From the NCBI RefSeq assembly GCF_001401155.1, contig NZ_LJRO01000192.1, forward strand, positions 62,001 to 126,000: 64,000 nucleotides of DNA. The letters are read 5' to 3'. Position 1 is the first letter of the stretch. Each line of letters opens with the position of its first letter. The position numbers and the translations under genes were made by a program. This document shows, one piece after another, positions 27,902 through 37,269 of the stretch. This DNA comes from Pseudomonas tremae (GTDB lineage Bacteria; Pseudomonadota; Gammaproteobacteria; Pseudomonadales; Pseudomonadaceae). The notes under the pieces were generated by a model. It was not told the origin of the DNA, ran no database searches, and saw nothing but the letters and a program-made list of their open reading frames with translations.

Positions 27902-28894
27902 ATGGTCGACGAGATAACATCCCTGAACAGTGTTTCCTGTCAGGTCATAGACGCCTTGAACACGGTGATTCTTGAACTACAGACCGGGGTTCGCAGCGCA
28001 TCGATCTCAACGTTTCACCAGCAGGCGCTTGCGCAGGTAAACACCCTGGTGTCATTCGACAAGGCCTGGTGGGGCCGATCTGCCTGGCGTGACAACTGGC
28101 CTGTCGAGCACAGTTCTTTTTTGCTGGGCCTGTCTTCCGATTACCCGACCGAGTGGGAGAAACTCAAGACCGAAGATGCCAGCCTTGGCAAAATGCACAT
28201 GAACCGGGGCATCTGTGAGGTCATTCACTGTGTTGCACCAGACGCACCTGCAGCGCTTGCCGGACTCGGCCGCCGTTACGATCTATCGTTCGCACTGGGC
28301 ATTGTGCTGACAGACCCTCACACACAACTGGGCGTCCATTTGACGCTGTTCCGCTCGGAAGGCGGTGAGCCCTTTTCGCCCCTGGAAAAACGCTTGGTCG
28401 AGTGGTTGATGCCGCATCTGATAGCCGCCGAACAGGCAAGTTATCTCAGAACACTCGTCACCCTGAGGGAAACTCAAGGGGCCTGCGACGAGACGGCGAT
28501 GGCCGTAAGCGATCGTTACGGCGTGCTGCTTTCGATGGAGCCTGCGTTTTCTTCGATGCTGAACCCGGAATGGCCTGACAGGCCGTCCAATCGTCTGCCA
28601 GGACAGGTCTGCCCTGAAAAAGGCTACCTGAGCCAGAACCTTCAGATCACCGCCCAACCCATAGACGACCTTGTACTGCTGACGGCTCGCCGACGCAGCA
28701 CCCTGGAACTGTTGAGCCAGCGAGAACTTCAGGTCGCACAAGGCTTTGCGGTCGGACAAACCTACAAGGAAGTCGCCCGCACGATCGGTGTTTCTCCCTG
28801 CACCGTCCGCCATCACCTGAGAAAGATATACAACAAGCTGGGTGTCACCCGTAAAGCGCAGATCACTCAGTTACTGCATTTGACTGACGGCTGA
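27902..28894 (+). CDS. LuxR-type helix-turn-helix transcription regulator
   Basis: A 330-residue protein whose C-terminal 65 residues are a GerE/LuxR HTH (LLSQRELQVAQGFAVGQTYKEVARTIGV, then TVRHHLRKIYNKLGV). The N-terminal part (about 1-200) has no receiver or autoinducer-binding signature and may be a GAF-like ligand domain. It lies upstream of the MetA-like porin and the amidase on the same strand, so it may control them. The ligand is unknown. GGGGG and GTAG ahead of ATG 27902 provide a weak ribosome site. Confidence 0.7.
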   Translation: MVDEITSLNSVSCQVIDALNTVILELQTGVRSASISTFHQQALAQVNTLVSFDKAWWGRSAWRDNWPVEHSSFLLGLSSDYPTEWEKLKTEDASLGKMHMNRGICEVIHCVAPDAPAALAGLGRRYDLSFALGIVLTDPHTQLGVHLTLFRSEGGEPFSPLEKRLVEWLMPHLIAAEQASYLRTLVTLRETQGACDETAMAVSDRYGVLLSMEPAFSSMLNPEWPDRPSNRLPGQVCPEKGYLSQNLQITAQPIDDLVLLTARRRSTLELLSQRELQVAQGFAVGQTYKEVARTIGVSPCTVRHHLRKIYNKLGVTRKAQITQLLHLTDG

Positions 28895-28987
28895 CGTCAG
28901 GCACTTAACCCCCGTCGAAATGTTCAATAACGGCCACCCTGCCAGGGAGGCACGTGTTCGCCCATAAAAATAACAAGGCGCATTCCA

Positions 28988-29923
28988 ATGTCATTAAAAA
29001 AGCGGATCCTTACAGCGTCAGGACTTGTCATTCTGATCTTTGCACTGGCGCCCGGAACCTACGCTACCGAGAACGCAGCCCCCACCACAGCGGCGGGGGT
29101 GTTCGACTTCGGGTCAGGGTTCATGCCACCGTCGACACCCAATGGCACCGTCGGAATGCGCGTCAGCAACTACCGGGCGAACGTCATCACCGACAGCAAA
29201 GGCAATAACAGCGGTAACGATTTCCATATCAACGTTCTGGCAATCGGCCTGGCTTACTTGCGCATGACCGGGCAAACGTTTCTGGGCGCCCGCTATGGCT
29301 TCGCTGCAGTGCCCGTGTTTTTCAAGATGGATGCAGACCTGGGCGTGAACGCCGGAGGTCAACGCGTCTTCAGCGACAGCGCATCGGTCTTTCGTCCCGC
29401 AGACCTGCAAGTGGTGCCGATTATTCTGGAATGGACGCCTGGCCCGGGCCTCGGTATCAATACCCAACTGATGATTCAGGCCCCTACCGGAGACTATGAC
29501 AAGAACCGTCTGGTCAGCCCCGGAACCAACCACTGGACGCTCTCCCCCTTGCTGAATGCGACCTACATTTCACCCGGCGGATTTGAGGTTTCTTCCAGTT
29601 TTCAGATCGATATCAACGCGCGAAACCCCGACACCGACTACCGCAGCGGCGTCGAATATCGCCACGAGTTCGCGGTGGGTCAACACGTTGGCGACTGGAC
29701 CCTGGGCATCGGCGGTTACTACTACAGACAACTCTCGGATGACGACGCGCCAGGACTGACTCGGGGCAACCGCGCCCGCGTAATCGCCGCAGGTCCCGCC
29801 GTGAGTTACTTCAAACCCGGTAGCGGTCTGCCTCCTGTGTGGCTGCACGCCTACAAGGAGTTCGATGCCCGCAATCGGGCCGAGGGCTACACCGTCGCGC
29901 TGCGCACCGGCATCAGTTTTTAA
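28988..29923 (+). CDS. Outer-membrane protein of the phenol-degradation MetA/SphA-like transporter family
   Basis: A 311-residue exported protein. The signal peptide (MSLKKRILTASGLVILIFALAPGTYA) is cleaved near residue 26. The mature part has alternating beta-strand segments rich in Gly, Tyr and Asn. It ends in a C-terminal strand with a final Phe (VALRTGISF), typical of outer-membrane barrels. The family is thought to move hydrophobic or aromatic compounds across the outer membrane. It sits 93 bases after the regulator and 47 bases before the amidase, suggesting uptake of an amide or ester substrate that the amidase then hydrolyses. Confidence 0.75.
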   Translation: MSLKKRILTASGLVILIFALAPGTYATENAAPTTAAGVFDFGSGFMPPSTPNGTVGMRVSNYRANVITDSKGNNSGNDFHINVLAIGLAYLRMTGQTFLGARYGFAAVPVFFKMDADLGVNAGGQRVFSDSASVFRPADLQVVPIILEWTPGPGLGINTQLMIQAPTGDYDKNRLVSPGTNHWTLSPLLNATYISPGGFEVSSSFQIDINARNPDTDYRSGVEYRHEFAVGQHVGDWTLGIGGYYYRQLSDDDAPGLTRGNRARVIAAGPAVSYFKPGSGLPPVWLHAYKEFDARNRAEGYTVALRTGISF

Positions 29924-29970
29924 GTGGCGTACTCATCACGACCACCTGCTTTAACTCCTGGAGGCAATCA

Positions 29971-31422
29971 ATGAAAGACCTGCACGAATTATTCAATACC
30001 CTGGATGGACGTGGCCTGGCAGCGCTGGTACGCAAAGGCGAAGTGAGCCCGAGTGAACTGCTGGAAACCGCAATCGCGCGGGTCGAACAGGTAGAACCCA
30101 GCCTGAATGCGGTCTGCGAAAAGCTCTATGAACAGGCGCGCGGTCAGGCGACCGAAAATAGCGTTCGACAGGGCGTTATGGCAGGGGTCCCTACCCTCGT
30201 GAAAGACATGTTCACCCCTATGGCAGGTGCGCGGATGACCTGTGGCTCACGCGCATTGGGCGATTTCCGCTCGGACATCGACTGCGAAATCGTCAGCCGG
30301 CTGCGTCGCGCAGGATGCCAACTTATCGGGACCACCACTGCACCTGAGTTCGGCGTCTCTTACAGCACCGAATCGCAACGTTTCGGGGCGACCCGTAACC
30401 CGTGGAATCTGGATTACAGCGCGGGCGGCTCCAGCGGTGGTGCCGCAGCGCTGGTGGCAGCACGCGCCATCCCCTTCGCGCATGGCAACGACGGTGGCGG
30501 CTCCCTTCGCGTGCCGGCCTCCTGCTGCGGCGTATTCGGCTTCAAACCATCGCGTGGCCTGTTGCCTTCAGGCCCTATGGTCGGTGAAGGTTGGGCAGGA
30601 CTGGGAACGGCGCATGCAATTACCCTGTCGGTAGGCGACAGCGCCGCCCTGCTCGATGCCACCGCAGGAATTGATTCAGGTGCTCCCTATGCGGCGCCCA
30701 TGCCGCCAACCGCCTTCTCGCGGGCAGTAGAACGCGAACCCAAACGGCTGAAAATCGCCTTGATCTCGACCCTTTCGCCTTGGCATGCAGAACCGGAGGC
30801 TCTGGCTGCACTGCAGCACACCGCGGCCTTGCTGGAGTCGCTCGGCCATTACGTTGTGCCAACGACACTGCCGGTCAGGCTGCCTGAATTCCTCGATGCG
30901 ACGTTCGACATCATCGGCTCCCACACCCAGGGCTACCTTGAGCTGCTCGGAAAAATGCGCGGTTTCCCGGTTGCCATGGACGAACTGGAGCCCCGCACCC
31001 GCGTCATTCTGCGCGAGCGTGGCCAACTGCCTGCGACACGCTACATTTCGGCAGTCGAATCAATGCATGCACTGGGCCGGGCCATGGCCGGTTTCTTCGA
31101 GGATTACGATATCGTCCTCACCCCGACGCTCAACCGCGCACCACCCCGACTCGGAGAACTGGCGTTCGACGACGACAGCCGTTCGCTGCAGGACTTCATT
31201 GCCCTTTCACACAGCTATTCGCCTTACACGGCGCTGTTCAATGCGACAGGGCAACCGGCCATGTCCGTGCCTCTTTACTGGACAGCCGATTCGCTACCTC
31301 TGGGTTCTCACTTCGTAGCCCGGTTTGGCGACGAACTGACCTTGTTGAGCCTTGCAGCTCAACTGGAACGCGCCCAACCGTGGGCAGCACGCAGGCCTCC
31401 TTGCAGTGCGAAGGAGGATTGA
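29971..31422 (+). CDS. Amidase of the amidase-signature family
   Basis: A 483-residue amidase starting at ATG 29971 behind GGAGG. The Ser-cisSer-Lys triad is visible: Lys in VPTLVKDMF (about 73), the Gly/Ser-rich stretch YSAGGSSGGAAAL (cis-Ser and nucleophile Ser, about 150-162), and the following GNDGGGSLRVPAS. The enzyme hydrolyses amides to acid and ammonia; the substrate cannot be read from sequence. GatA is excluded because there is no gatB or gatC nearby. Likely co-transcribed with the MetA-like porin. Confidence 0.85.
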   Translation: MKDLHELFNTLDGRGLAALVRKGEVSPSELLETAIARVEQVEPSLNAVCEKLYEQARGQATENSVRQGVMAGVPTLVKDMFTPMAGARMTCGSRALGDFRSDIDCEIVSRLRRAGCQLIGTTTAPEFGVSYSTESQRFGATRNPWNLDYSAGGSSGGAAALVAARAIPFAHGNDGGGSLRVPASCCGVFGFKPSRGLLPSGPMVGEGWAGLGTAHAITLSVGDSAALLDATAGIDSGAPYAAPMPPTAFSRAVEREPKRLKIALISTLSPWHAEPEALAALQHTAALLESLGHYVVPTTLPVRLPEFLDATFDIIGSHTQGYLELLGKMRGFPVAMDELEPRTRVILRERGQLPATRYISAVESMHALGRAMAGFFEDYDIVLTPTLNRAPPRLGELAFDDDSRSLQDFIALSHSYSPYTALFNATGQPAMSVPLYWTADSLPLGSHFVARFGDELTLLSLAAQLERAQPWAARRPPCSAKED

Positions 31423-31467
31423 TACGAAGGGATTGATAAGGAGGGATTATTGCCGGAGGCCAGGCGG

Positions 31468-31496
31468 GACTGCAGCCTGGGTCGCAGGCTGCAGTC
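31468..31496. terminator. Terminator between the amidase and effector genes
   Basis: Perfect 12-bp arms (31468-31479 and 31485-31496, GACTGCAGCCTG / CAGGCTGCAGTC) with a 5-base loop. The hairpin lies between the two convergent stop codons. T runs are weak on both sides. Confidence 0.65.
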
Positions 31497-31510
31497 TTCA
31501 GGCTAAGAAC

Positions 31511-34258
31511 TTATGGCTCGCCAGCCGTTTCCTGTACAGGCTCCGGATGCGCCCCGGTCATGTACCGGTAGCGGTCATAGAGGCTCGCCACTACTTGCCC
31601 ACCGGCAACCCTGCCGGGAATTGCAGCCTGCAGAGAGCTGACCGCCCCCCCAAGACGCGAGGTGCCGACGTAATTGCCAGCCCAGGACGCTGCCGCCTTG
31701 CCAGCCTGGTGCGCCGCCTTGCCCTTGTCAGTCAGGTAGCTCAACCCCTTGCCGGCTGCGGCGCCTGCCACTTCGCCGACCATACCGGGCAGCGTGAGGT
31801 TGGCTGCGGTCAGCACTGCGGCGCCCGAGGCGTAGCCTTTCAAACCCTTGTCGAGGAAATTCCAGGCTTTGTTGACGCCCAAAAACCCCGTCATCACCAG
31901 GTTAAGCCCGACGATTTCCTTGAAGACCTGAACCGCCTTTTGCATATCGACTTCGGGATTCATGGCCAGTTTGAGCATCTCCGACACGCACCAGGCGCCG
32001 TCCGCCGCATAATCGGCTTTACCGACCATGCTTTTCATCAACATCACCAGCGCCGCACCGATACTCGCAGTGAGAGCAACCAGACCCAGCTTGGTGTAGA
32101 AATCAGGGTCCTCCTTGCGCTCGCTCGCAGACAGTTCCAGCCCTGCACGCATGGCATCGGCGACTTCGAATGTAGCCCGGAACTCGCTGCTCTTGGAGCC
32201 GAGATACGTCAGGCTTGAATTCATGATGTCGGTGATGCTTTTGTCCTGCTTGTAAACCTCGGTCGCCACTTTCATCTGCTGAGCGAAATGCTCGCTGACG
32301 TCGAAGTGCTTGACCACGGCAAGGTGATCTTCTTCCGAGATGTTCGCGTCCCCGGTGTCTTGCTTTGACAGCTTGCTCTTCACCATCTTGAAAGCGGCTG
32401 CAATCGACTCGCGGTTGAACACGCCCAGCGTGGCCGCGCCGGACGCGACAGCCGTTGCGATACCGAAGCCGACCTGATCCAGCAGGTGTTCGTTTTTGGC
32501 GAAAGTGGGCTGCGCCACGATGGCGTTGGACAGCAACGTGACGAAGTAGCGGTTGAGGCCGTGATCGACGTTGGTCCGCGCGTTGGTCAGCTCGTTCATC
32601 ATCAGGCCGGCCATGAACACGGCGTTCTTGGTGTAGTGTGCAACCAGCGATGAGCTGTAGGAGTTGTCATTGCTGACGAACGCCACGGCCAGAGGCAAGG
32701 GGGCCAGCGCGAGCAGCATCGCCGGGCTTGCGCCAACGCGGCTGATCAACGAGGCGCCATTCTTGAGCGTGCCCAGTTCGGCATTCATGCTTTTATTGAG
32801 GCTGAGCAACTCCTCACGCACGTGGGATGGCAGCCCCGAGCGCTGCAATACCTCAGGCAACTTTTCGTTGTGAGCGCGCCAGGCGTCGAGTTGTCCCTGC
32901 GCGTTGGCCTGAACGATTGCGCCAAGCATGTCGTGCTCTGCCTCGGTCAGCGCAGACGATGGTTTTTCCAACAGCGGCTTCAACACGTCGGATGTCGTGG
33001 TACTCGCCTTCGGTAACTCATCGAGTTCGGCCAGTTGTTCCTCGGTCAACACCAGCGTGCCTGCGGCCAGCGCCAGCCGCAGTTTTTCATCGAACCCCAT
33101 GCCGCGCTGGGCCTCGATGTTTTCTTCAGAGGCGACAGGCAATGGTGTTTCGCTGACGATGTTGCGCTGCTCCTGAGTGAGGTGGAGCACATGCCTGTTC
33201 AGAAAGGCATGCATCTGATCGGGCGACAGGTGCGGCGCCGGGGTGCGCATCAGGGCCAGCAAGCCCTTGTCATCCATCGGCGCCAACGCCCCGTAGGCAT
33301 CGAACTTGCGCACCAGATTGCCGCCGGCCATAAGCAGTGCCTGGCTTCGCGTCAGCCTTGGCTCGGCGGGCTCGACAGGCTCCTCACCGTGCACTGATGC
33401 CTCTTCGGGTTCACTCGAGATTTCCTGCAACTGCGGCAAAAGATCGTGTGCGCGTAATTGCTGCAGCAGCTCCCCGGCCACCTCCGCCAACTCCTGCAGC
33501 GCGTTGCGGGCAGACACGTCCGGGCAGTTTTCTGTCAGTGCCTGCAAGGCGCCAGGCAATCCCTCAAGGCTTTTGAGCGTATCGGCATGCGAGCGCAACA
33601 GACCGACGGTTTCTGCGGATTGATGCTGAAGGTTGTTAATCAACTCAAGCGCACGATGTTTGGTCGTCTGAACGAAACTGCTGAACAGCGCGTACGACAA
33701 GGCATTGGTGGGCTTTGCGGCCAGAGACTCGGGTTCCAGATGGGCCAGCGCCAGCAGATCCGGGACCGCTAGCGCCAAGGCAGGCGTCCGGGTGGTCAAA
33801 CAGGCGAGAGACTGATGCAGCCGCGCCGCGCTTAGCCCTTCAAGGGCCTGGGCCAGCGACGCGTGGGATGCGCTGGACCCGGGCTTATCGAACAGAAGTT
33901 TAGTGCAATGATCAAGCACATTTTTCAGCGCTGGCTGCTGATCTTCGCTTGCCAGCTGATGCCAGCCCTGCTCAGTCATGGCGACCTCCGCGAGGTCCTG
34001 CCCGAGCTGGGCAACATCGGGCCAGGACGGGTGTGTCTTGCCCAGTTCACGCTGGAGATTAGACAACAGGCGCACAGGGTCCTGCACCGGCACAGCGGAA
34101 GTGCGACCAAATGCCACGGCCAGCTCGCCGGAGGCGACAAAGGCCGTGGTACGAGCCTGTTGCGGGGTTTGCTCACAGCTGCTGGCGGCATCGGAGGACG
34201 CCGGGGCGGCGTCCGGTAATGAGGAATGAGAGGAGCGCGTGATCTGAGAGGGCATCAT
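31511..34258 (-). CDS. hopAE1: Large type III effector, probably HopAE1
   Basis: A 915-residue protein preceded by a perfect hrp box, so it belongs to the HrpL regulon. The N-terminal 50 residues are about 20% Ser, have no acidic residue before position 16 and no signal peptide, as expected for a P. syringae type III secretion signal. The rest is mostly helical. Several hydrophobic stretches (for example MLLALAPLPLAVAFVS and LGLVALTASIGAALVMLM) could bind host membranes. No enzymatic motif is visible. Size and a chromosomal position next to glyA suggest HopAE1, known from P. syringae pv. syringae; that name is from memory of the family. ATG 34258 is chosen for its AGGG site; another ATG follows immediately. 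Confidence 0.7.
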   Translation of the reverse strand: MMPSQITRSSHSSLPDAAPASSDAASSCEQTPQQARTTAFVASGELAVAFGRTSAVPVQDPVRLLSNLQRELGKTHPSWPDVAQLGQDLAEVAMTEQGWHQLASEDQQPALKNVLDHCTKLLFDKPGSSASHASLAQALEGLSAARLHQSLACLTTRTPALALAVPDLLALAHLEPESLAAKPTNALSYALFSSFVQTTKHRALELINNLQHQSAETVGLLRSHADTLKSLEGLPGALQALTENCPDVSARNALQELAEVAGELLQQLRAHDLLPQLQEISSEPEEASVHGEEPVEPAEPRLTRSQALLMAGGNLVRKFDAYGALAPMDDKGLLALMRTPAPHLSPDQMHAFLNRHVLHLTQEQRNIVSETPLPVASEENIEAQRGMGFDEKLRLALAAGTLVLTEEQLAELDELPKASTTTSDVLKPLLEKPSSALTEAEHDMLGAIVQANAQGQLDAWRAHNEKLPEVLQRSGLPSHVREELLSLNKSMNAELGTLKNGASLISRVGASPAMLLALAPLPLAVAFVSNDNSYSSSLVAHYTKNAVFMAGLMMNELTNARTNVDHGLNRYFVTLLSNAIVAQPTFAKNEHLLDQVGFGIATAVASGAATLGVFNRESIAAAFKMVKSKLSKQDTGDANISEEDHLAVVKHFDVSEHFAQQMKVATEVYKQDKSITDIMNSSLTYLGSKSSEFRATFEVADAMRAGLELSASERKEDPDFYTKLGLVALTASIGAALVMLMKSMVGKADYAADGAWCVSEMLKLAMNPEVDMQKAVQVFKEIVGLNLVMTGFLGVNKAWNFLDKGLKGYASGAAVLTAANLTLPGMVGEVAGAAAGKGLSYLTDKGKAAHQAGKAAASWAGNYVGTSRLGGAVSSLQAAIPGRVAGGQVVASLYDRYRYMTGAHPEPVQETAGEP

Positions 34259-34301
34259 GGGCGTTTTCCCTGTGGTTAGTGGGTACAAGCAATTGACCGA
34301 C

Positions 34302-34329
34302 TAAGTGGCATCCGACCCGCAACGGTTCC
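34302..34329 (-). promoter_or_regulatory. Perfect hrp box (HrpL-dependent promoter)
   Basis: On the minus strand: GGAACC (34324-34329), exactly 15 bases, then CCACTTA (34302-34308). This matches the HrpL consensus GGAACC-N15/16-CCACNNA without mismatch. It lies 43 bases before the effector start codon. Confidence 0.9.
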
Positions 34330-34601
34330 CGGCAGCCAAGGAAGAGTCGACGCATGGCCACTGAAATTTAGAGTGAATGTGCCGGGATCAAGCCAGGGAT
34401 GACGCCATCGAACCGGGCAATCTCATGCGGGTGAGCCCCGCCCAGAGCAGGGCTTGCGCCTGCACAGTGGCAATGATTTCACGCCTTGCAGAGCGCAGCG
34501 TGAACGCTGTCACTGGTCAAGATGACTGCCTTTCATATGCCAGATAAAACCCGATGGGGTAGAATAGTCGCCTTTTCCGCCATGCCCCTTTGAGGACTGC
34601 C

Positions 34602-35855
34602 ATGTTCAGCCGTGATTTGACTATCGCCAAGTACGACGCCGATCTGTTTGCCGCCATGGAGCAAGAAGCTCTGCGTCAGGAAGAACACATCGAGCTGATT
34701 GCCTCGGAAAACTACACCAGTCCGGCCGTCATGGAAGCTCAAGGCTCGGTCCTGACCAACAAGTACGCTGAAGGCTACCCAGGCAAGCGTTACTACGGCG
34801 GCTGCGAGTACGTCGACGTTATCGAGCAACTGGCCATCGACCGCGCCAAGGAGCTGTTCGGCGCCGATTACGCCAACGTTCAGCCACACGCAGGCTCGCA
34901 GGCCAACTCGGCTGTCTACCTGGCCCTGCTGCAAGGCGGCGACACCATTCTCGGCATGAGCCTGGCCCACGGTGGTCACTTGACCCACGGCGCCAGCGTT
35001 TCGTCCTCGGGCAAGCTGTACAACGCCGTCCAGTACGGCATCGATGCCAACGGCATGATCGACTACGACGAAGTCGAGCGCCTGGCTGTTGAACACAAGC
35101 CGAAAATGATCGTCGCCGGTTTCTCTGCCTACTCGCAGATCCTCGACTTCCCGCGCTTCCGCGCCATCGCCGACAAGGTCGGTGCCTACCTGTTCGTCGA
35201 CATGGCTCACGTTGCCGGTCTGGTCGCAGCAGGCGTCTACCCGAACCCGGTGCCATTCGCAGACGTCGTGACCACTACCACGCACAAGACCCTGCGCGGT
35301 CCACGTGGCGGCCTGATTCTGGCTCGCGCCAACGCCGACATCGAGAAGAAGCTGAATTCAGCTGTATTCCCTGGCTCGCAGGGCGGCCCGCTGGAGCACG
35401 TCATCGCGGCCAAGGCGATCTGCTTCAAGGAAGCGCTGCAACCCGAGTTCAAGGCTTACCAGCAACAAGTGGTCAAGAATGCCAAGGCGATGGCCGGTGT
35501 CTTCATCGAGCGCGGCTTCGACGTGGTGTCCGGCGGGACTGAAAACCACCTGTTCCTGCTGTCGCTGATCAAGCAGGACATCTCCGGTAAAGACGCAGAC
35601 GCCGCCCTGGGTCGCGCCTTCATCACCGTGAACAAGAACTCCGTGCCAAACGACCCACGCTCCCCGTTCGTCACCTCCGGCCTGCGCTTCGGTACCCCGG
35701 CAGTGACCACTCGTGGCTTCAAGGAAACAGAGTGCAAGGAACTGGCTGGCTGGATCTGCGACATCTTGGCAGACCTGAACAACGAAGCAGTGATCGACGC
35801 TGTCCGTGAAAAGGTCAAGGCCATCTGCGCGAAGTTGCCGGTCTACGGCGCTTGA
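34602..35855 (+). CDS. glyA: Serine hydroxymethyltransferase
   Basis: A 417-residue PLP enzyme starting at ATG 34602 with TGAGGA upstream. It converts serine and tetrahydrofolate into glycine and methylene-tetrahydrofolate. Family motifs include [34 protein letters not shown] and the PLP-binding lysine in [14 protein letters not shown] (about residue 229). Length is standard. Pseudomonads carry more than one glyA; this copy is the one linked to morA and cstA. A strong terminator follows. Confidence 0.97.
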   Translation: MFSRDLTIAKYDADLFAAMEQEALRQEEHIELIASENYTSPAVMEAQGSVLTNKYAEGYPGKRYYGGCEYVDVIEQLAIDRAKELFGADYANVQPHAGSQANSAVYLALLQGGDTILGMSLAHGGHLTHGASVSSSGKLYNAVQYGIDANGMIDYDEVERLAVEHKPKMIVAGFSAYSQILDFPRFRAIADKVGAYLFVDMAHVAGLVAAGVYPNPVPFADVVTTTTHKTLRGPRGGLILARANADIEKKLNSAVFPGSQGGPLEHVIAAKAICFKEALQPEFKAYQQQVVKNAKAMAGVFIERGFDVVSGGTENHLFLLSLIKQDISGKDADAALGRAFITVNKNSVPNDPRSPFVTSGLRFGTPAVTTRGFKETECKELAGWICDILADLNNEAVIDAVREKVKAICAKLPVYGA

Positions 35856-35880
35856 TAGACTTCGTCTAGACGCAACACCG

Positions 35881-35914
35881 AAAAGCCCCGGTTCGTGAGA
35901 ACCGGGGCTTTTTG
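35881..35914 (+). terminator. Rho-independent terminator of glyA
   Basis: Arms 35882-35894 and 35899-35911 (AAAGCCCCGGTTC / GAACCGGGGCTTT) with loop GTGA and a T run. The A-rich left side could also let it serve the minus strand. Confidence 0.9.
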
Positions 35915-35963
35915 TTGGGTGGCTCACTAGCGGAGGCAGCTACTCAGATCATAGCCAAATACC

Positions 35964-36941
35964 TTATGCACAAACCCTCTCGAACCCCGCTCGAATCTTC
36001 TCCTCCGGCAACTCATCGGCAATAAACACGATTACGCTCTCGCGCTGCTCGCCTTCAGCCCACTCGGTATCCCAGTCAAAGCCGTACAGTTTCAGCACTC
36101 CCTGAAACACCATTTTGCGCGGTTCGCCTTCGATGTTGAGCACGCCTTTGTAGCGCAACAACTGCTTGCCGTGGTCTTCCAGCAGTTCGTTCATGAACTC
36201 ACTGAGACGGTCCAGGTTCAGGGGTTTGTCGCTGCGCAGGACCAGGCTGGTGATGCGGTCGCCGGAGTTGCCGACCGGGGCCAGTGGTCGCAAGACCATG
36301 CCGCCGCCGAGGTCGGCGTTGAGGTTGAAGCCACGCACGTCGAGCAGTTCGGCGAGGTCGATCTTGCCGTGGTCGACGATGCGTATCGGGGCGCGGCGGT
36401 TGATGCGCGCAAGACGCGCGCTGAGGGCATCGAAGGCTGCGTCGTCTACGAGGTCACGCTTACTGACCAACAGACGGTCGGCAAAGCCGATCTGTGCCTG
36501 GGCGATGGTTTGCGCCAGATGGGTATCTGCGTGGGCAGCGTCCACCAGGGTAATGATGCCGTCGAGGATATAACGCTCGCGCAGCTCTTCGTCGATGAAA
36601 AACGTCTGGGCGACCGGTGCCGGATCGGCCAGCCCGGTGCATTCGATCACCAACCGATCGAAAGCGATTTCGCCACTGTCCAGGCGCTCCAGCAGCAGAT
36701 ACAGCGCTTTGGTCAGGTCGGTGTGAATGGTGCAGCACACGCAGCCGTTGGACAGGGTCATGATCTGCACCGGGTCGGTGCCGAGCAACTGGCTGTCGAT
36801 ACCGGCATCGCTGAATTCGTTTTCGATTACCGCAATCTTCAGGCCGTGCTCGGCCTTGAGCAGATGGCGCAGCAAGGTGGTTTTGCCTGCGCCCAGAAAA
36901 CCGGTCAGCACGGTCACGGGGATGGGTTGCAACTCAGTCAT
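35964..36941 (-). CDS. COG0523-family (CobW/YjiA-like) G3E GTPase
   Basis: A 325-residue P-loop GTPase starting at ATG 36941 behind AGGAGC. It has Walker A GFLGAGKTT, the family metal-binding motif CVCC (in NGCVCCTIH), and the TKxD-like base motif seen as SKRDLVD. The C-terminal CobW domain (about 230-325) is present. Such proteins insert or deliver metals (zinc, cobalt, nickel, iron). The adjacent ybdD-like and cstA genes recur with it across Pseudomonas and in the E. coli yjiAXY group, hinting at a shared role. The metal is unknown. Confidence 0.85.
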   Translation of the reverse strand: MTELQPIPVTVLTGFLGAGKTTLLRHLLKAEHGLKIAVIENEFSDAGIDSQLLGTDPVQIMTLSNGCVCCTIHTDLTKALYLLLERLDSGEIAFDRLVIECTGLADPAPVAQTFFIDEELRERYILDGIITLVDAAHADTHLAQTIAQAQIGFADRLLVSKRDLVDDAAFDALSARLARINRRAPIRIVDHGKIDLAELLDVRGFNLNADLGGGMVLRPLAPVGNSGDRITSLVLRSDKPLNLDRLSEFMNELLEDHGKQLLRYKGVLNIEGEPRKMVFQGVLKLYGFDWDTEWAEGEQRESVIVFIADELPEEKIRAGFERVCA

Positions 36942-37044
36942 AAGGCTCCTGGCGTGATGCATTCAGCTGGAATGAAAACGCGCCACAGGTGATGGCCTGT
37001 GGCGCGTCGGGTCAGACAATAACGCAGATCAGCATATCAGCATA

Positions 37045-37242
37045 TCAGCAGCACTTCGGCCCGCCCTTGCCGCCGTAACGTGCCTCTTGCCGCTCCCGAA
37101 AGAACTGCTCGTAGGTCATCATCGGCTTGTCCGGGTGGGTGTTCTGCATGTGCTCGACATACGTATCGTAGTCAGGCATGCCCACCATCAGGCGCGCGGC
37201 CTGACCGAGGTATTTGCCGAGGCGACTCAGGTCATTGAACAT
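37045..37242 (-). CDS. YbdD/YjiX-family small protein (DUF466)
   Basis: A 65-residue protein starting at ATG 37242 behind AGAGGA. It has the family pattern [30 protein letters not shown] and ends in KCC. This family nearly always follows a CstA/BtsT carbon-starvation transporter, as here, 27 bases downstream of cstA, and may support pyruvate or peptide uptake. The biochemical role is not established. Confidence 0.9.
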   Translation of the reverse strand: MFNDLSRLGKYLGQAARLMVGMPDYDTYVEHMQNTHPDKPMMTYEQFFRERQEARYGGKGGPKCC

Positions 37243-37269
37243 GGGCAAATCCTCTGTGGGTGAACATCA

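Noticed and set aside
29839..29970. Longer amidase start at 29839
   Set aside because: That stretch is the 3' end of the MetA-like gene in another frame; ATG 29971 has GGAGG at the right distance and gives the family's usual N-terminus.
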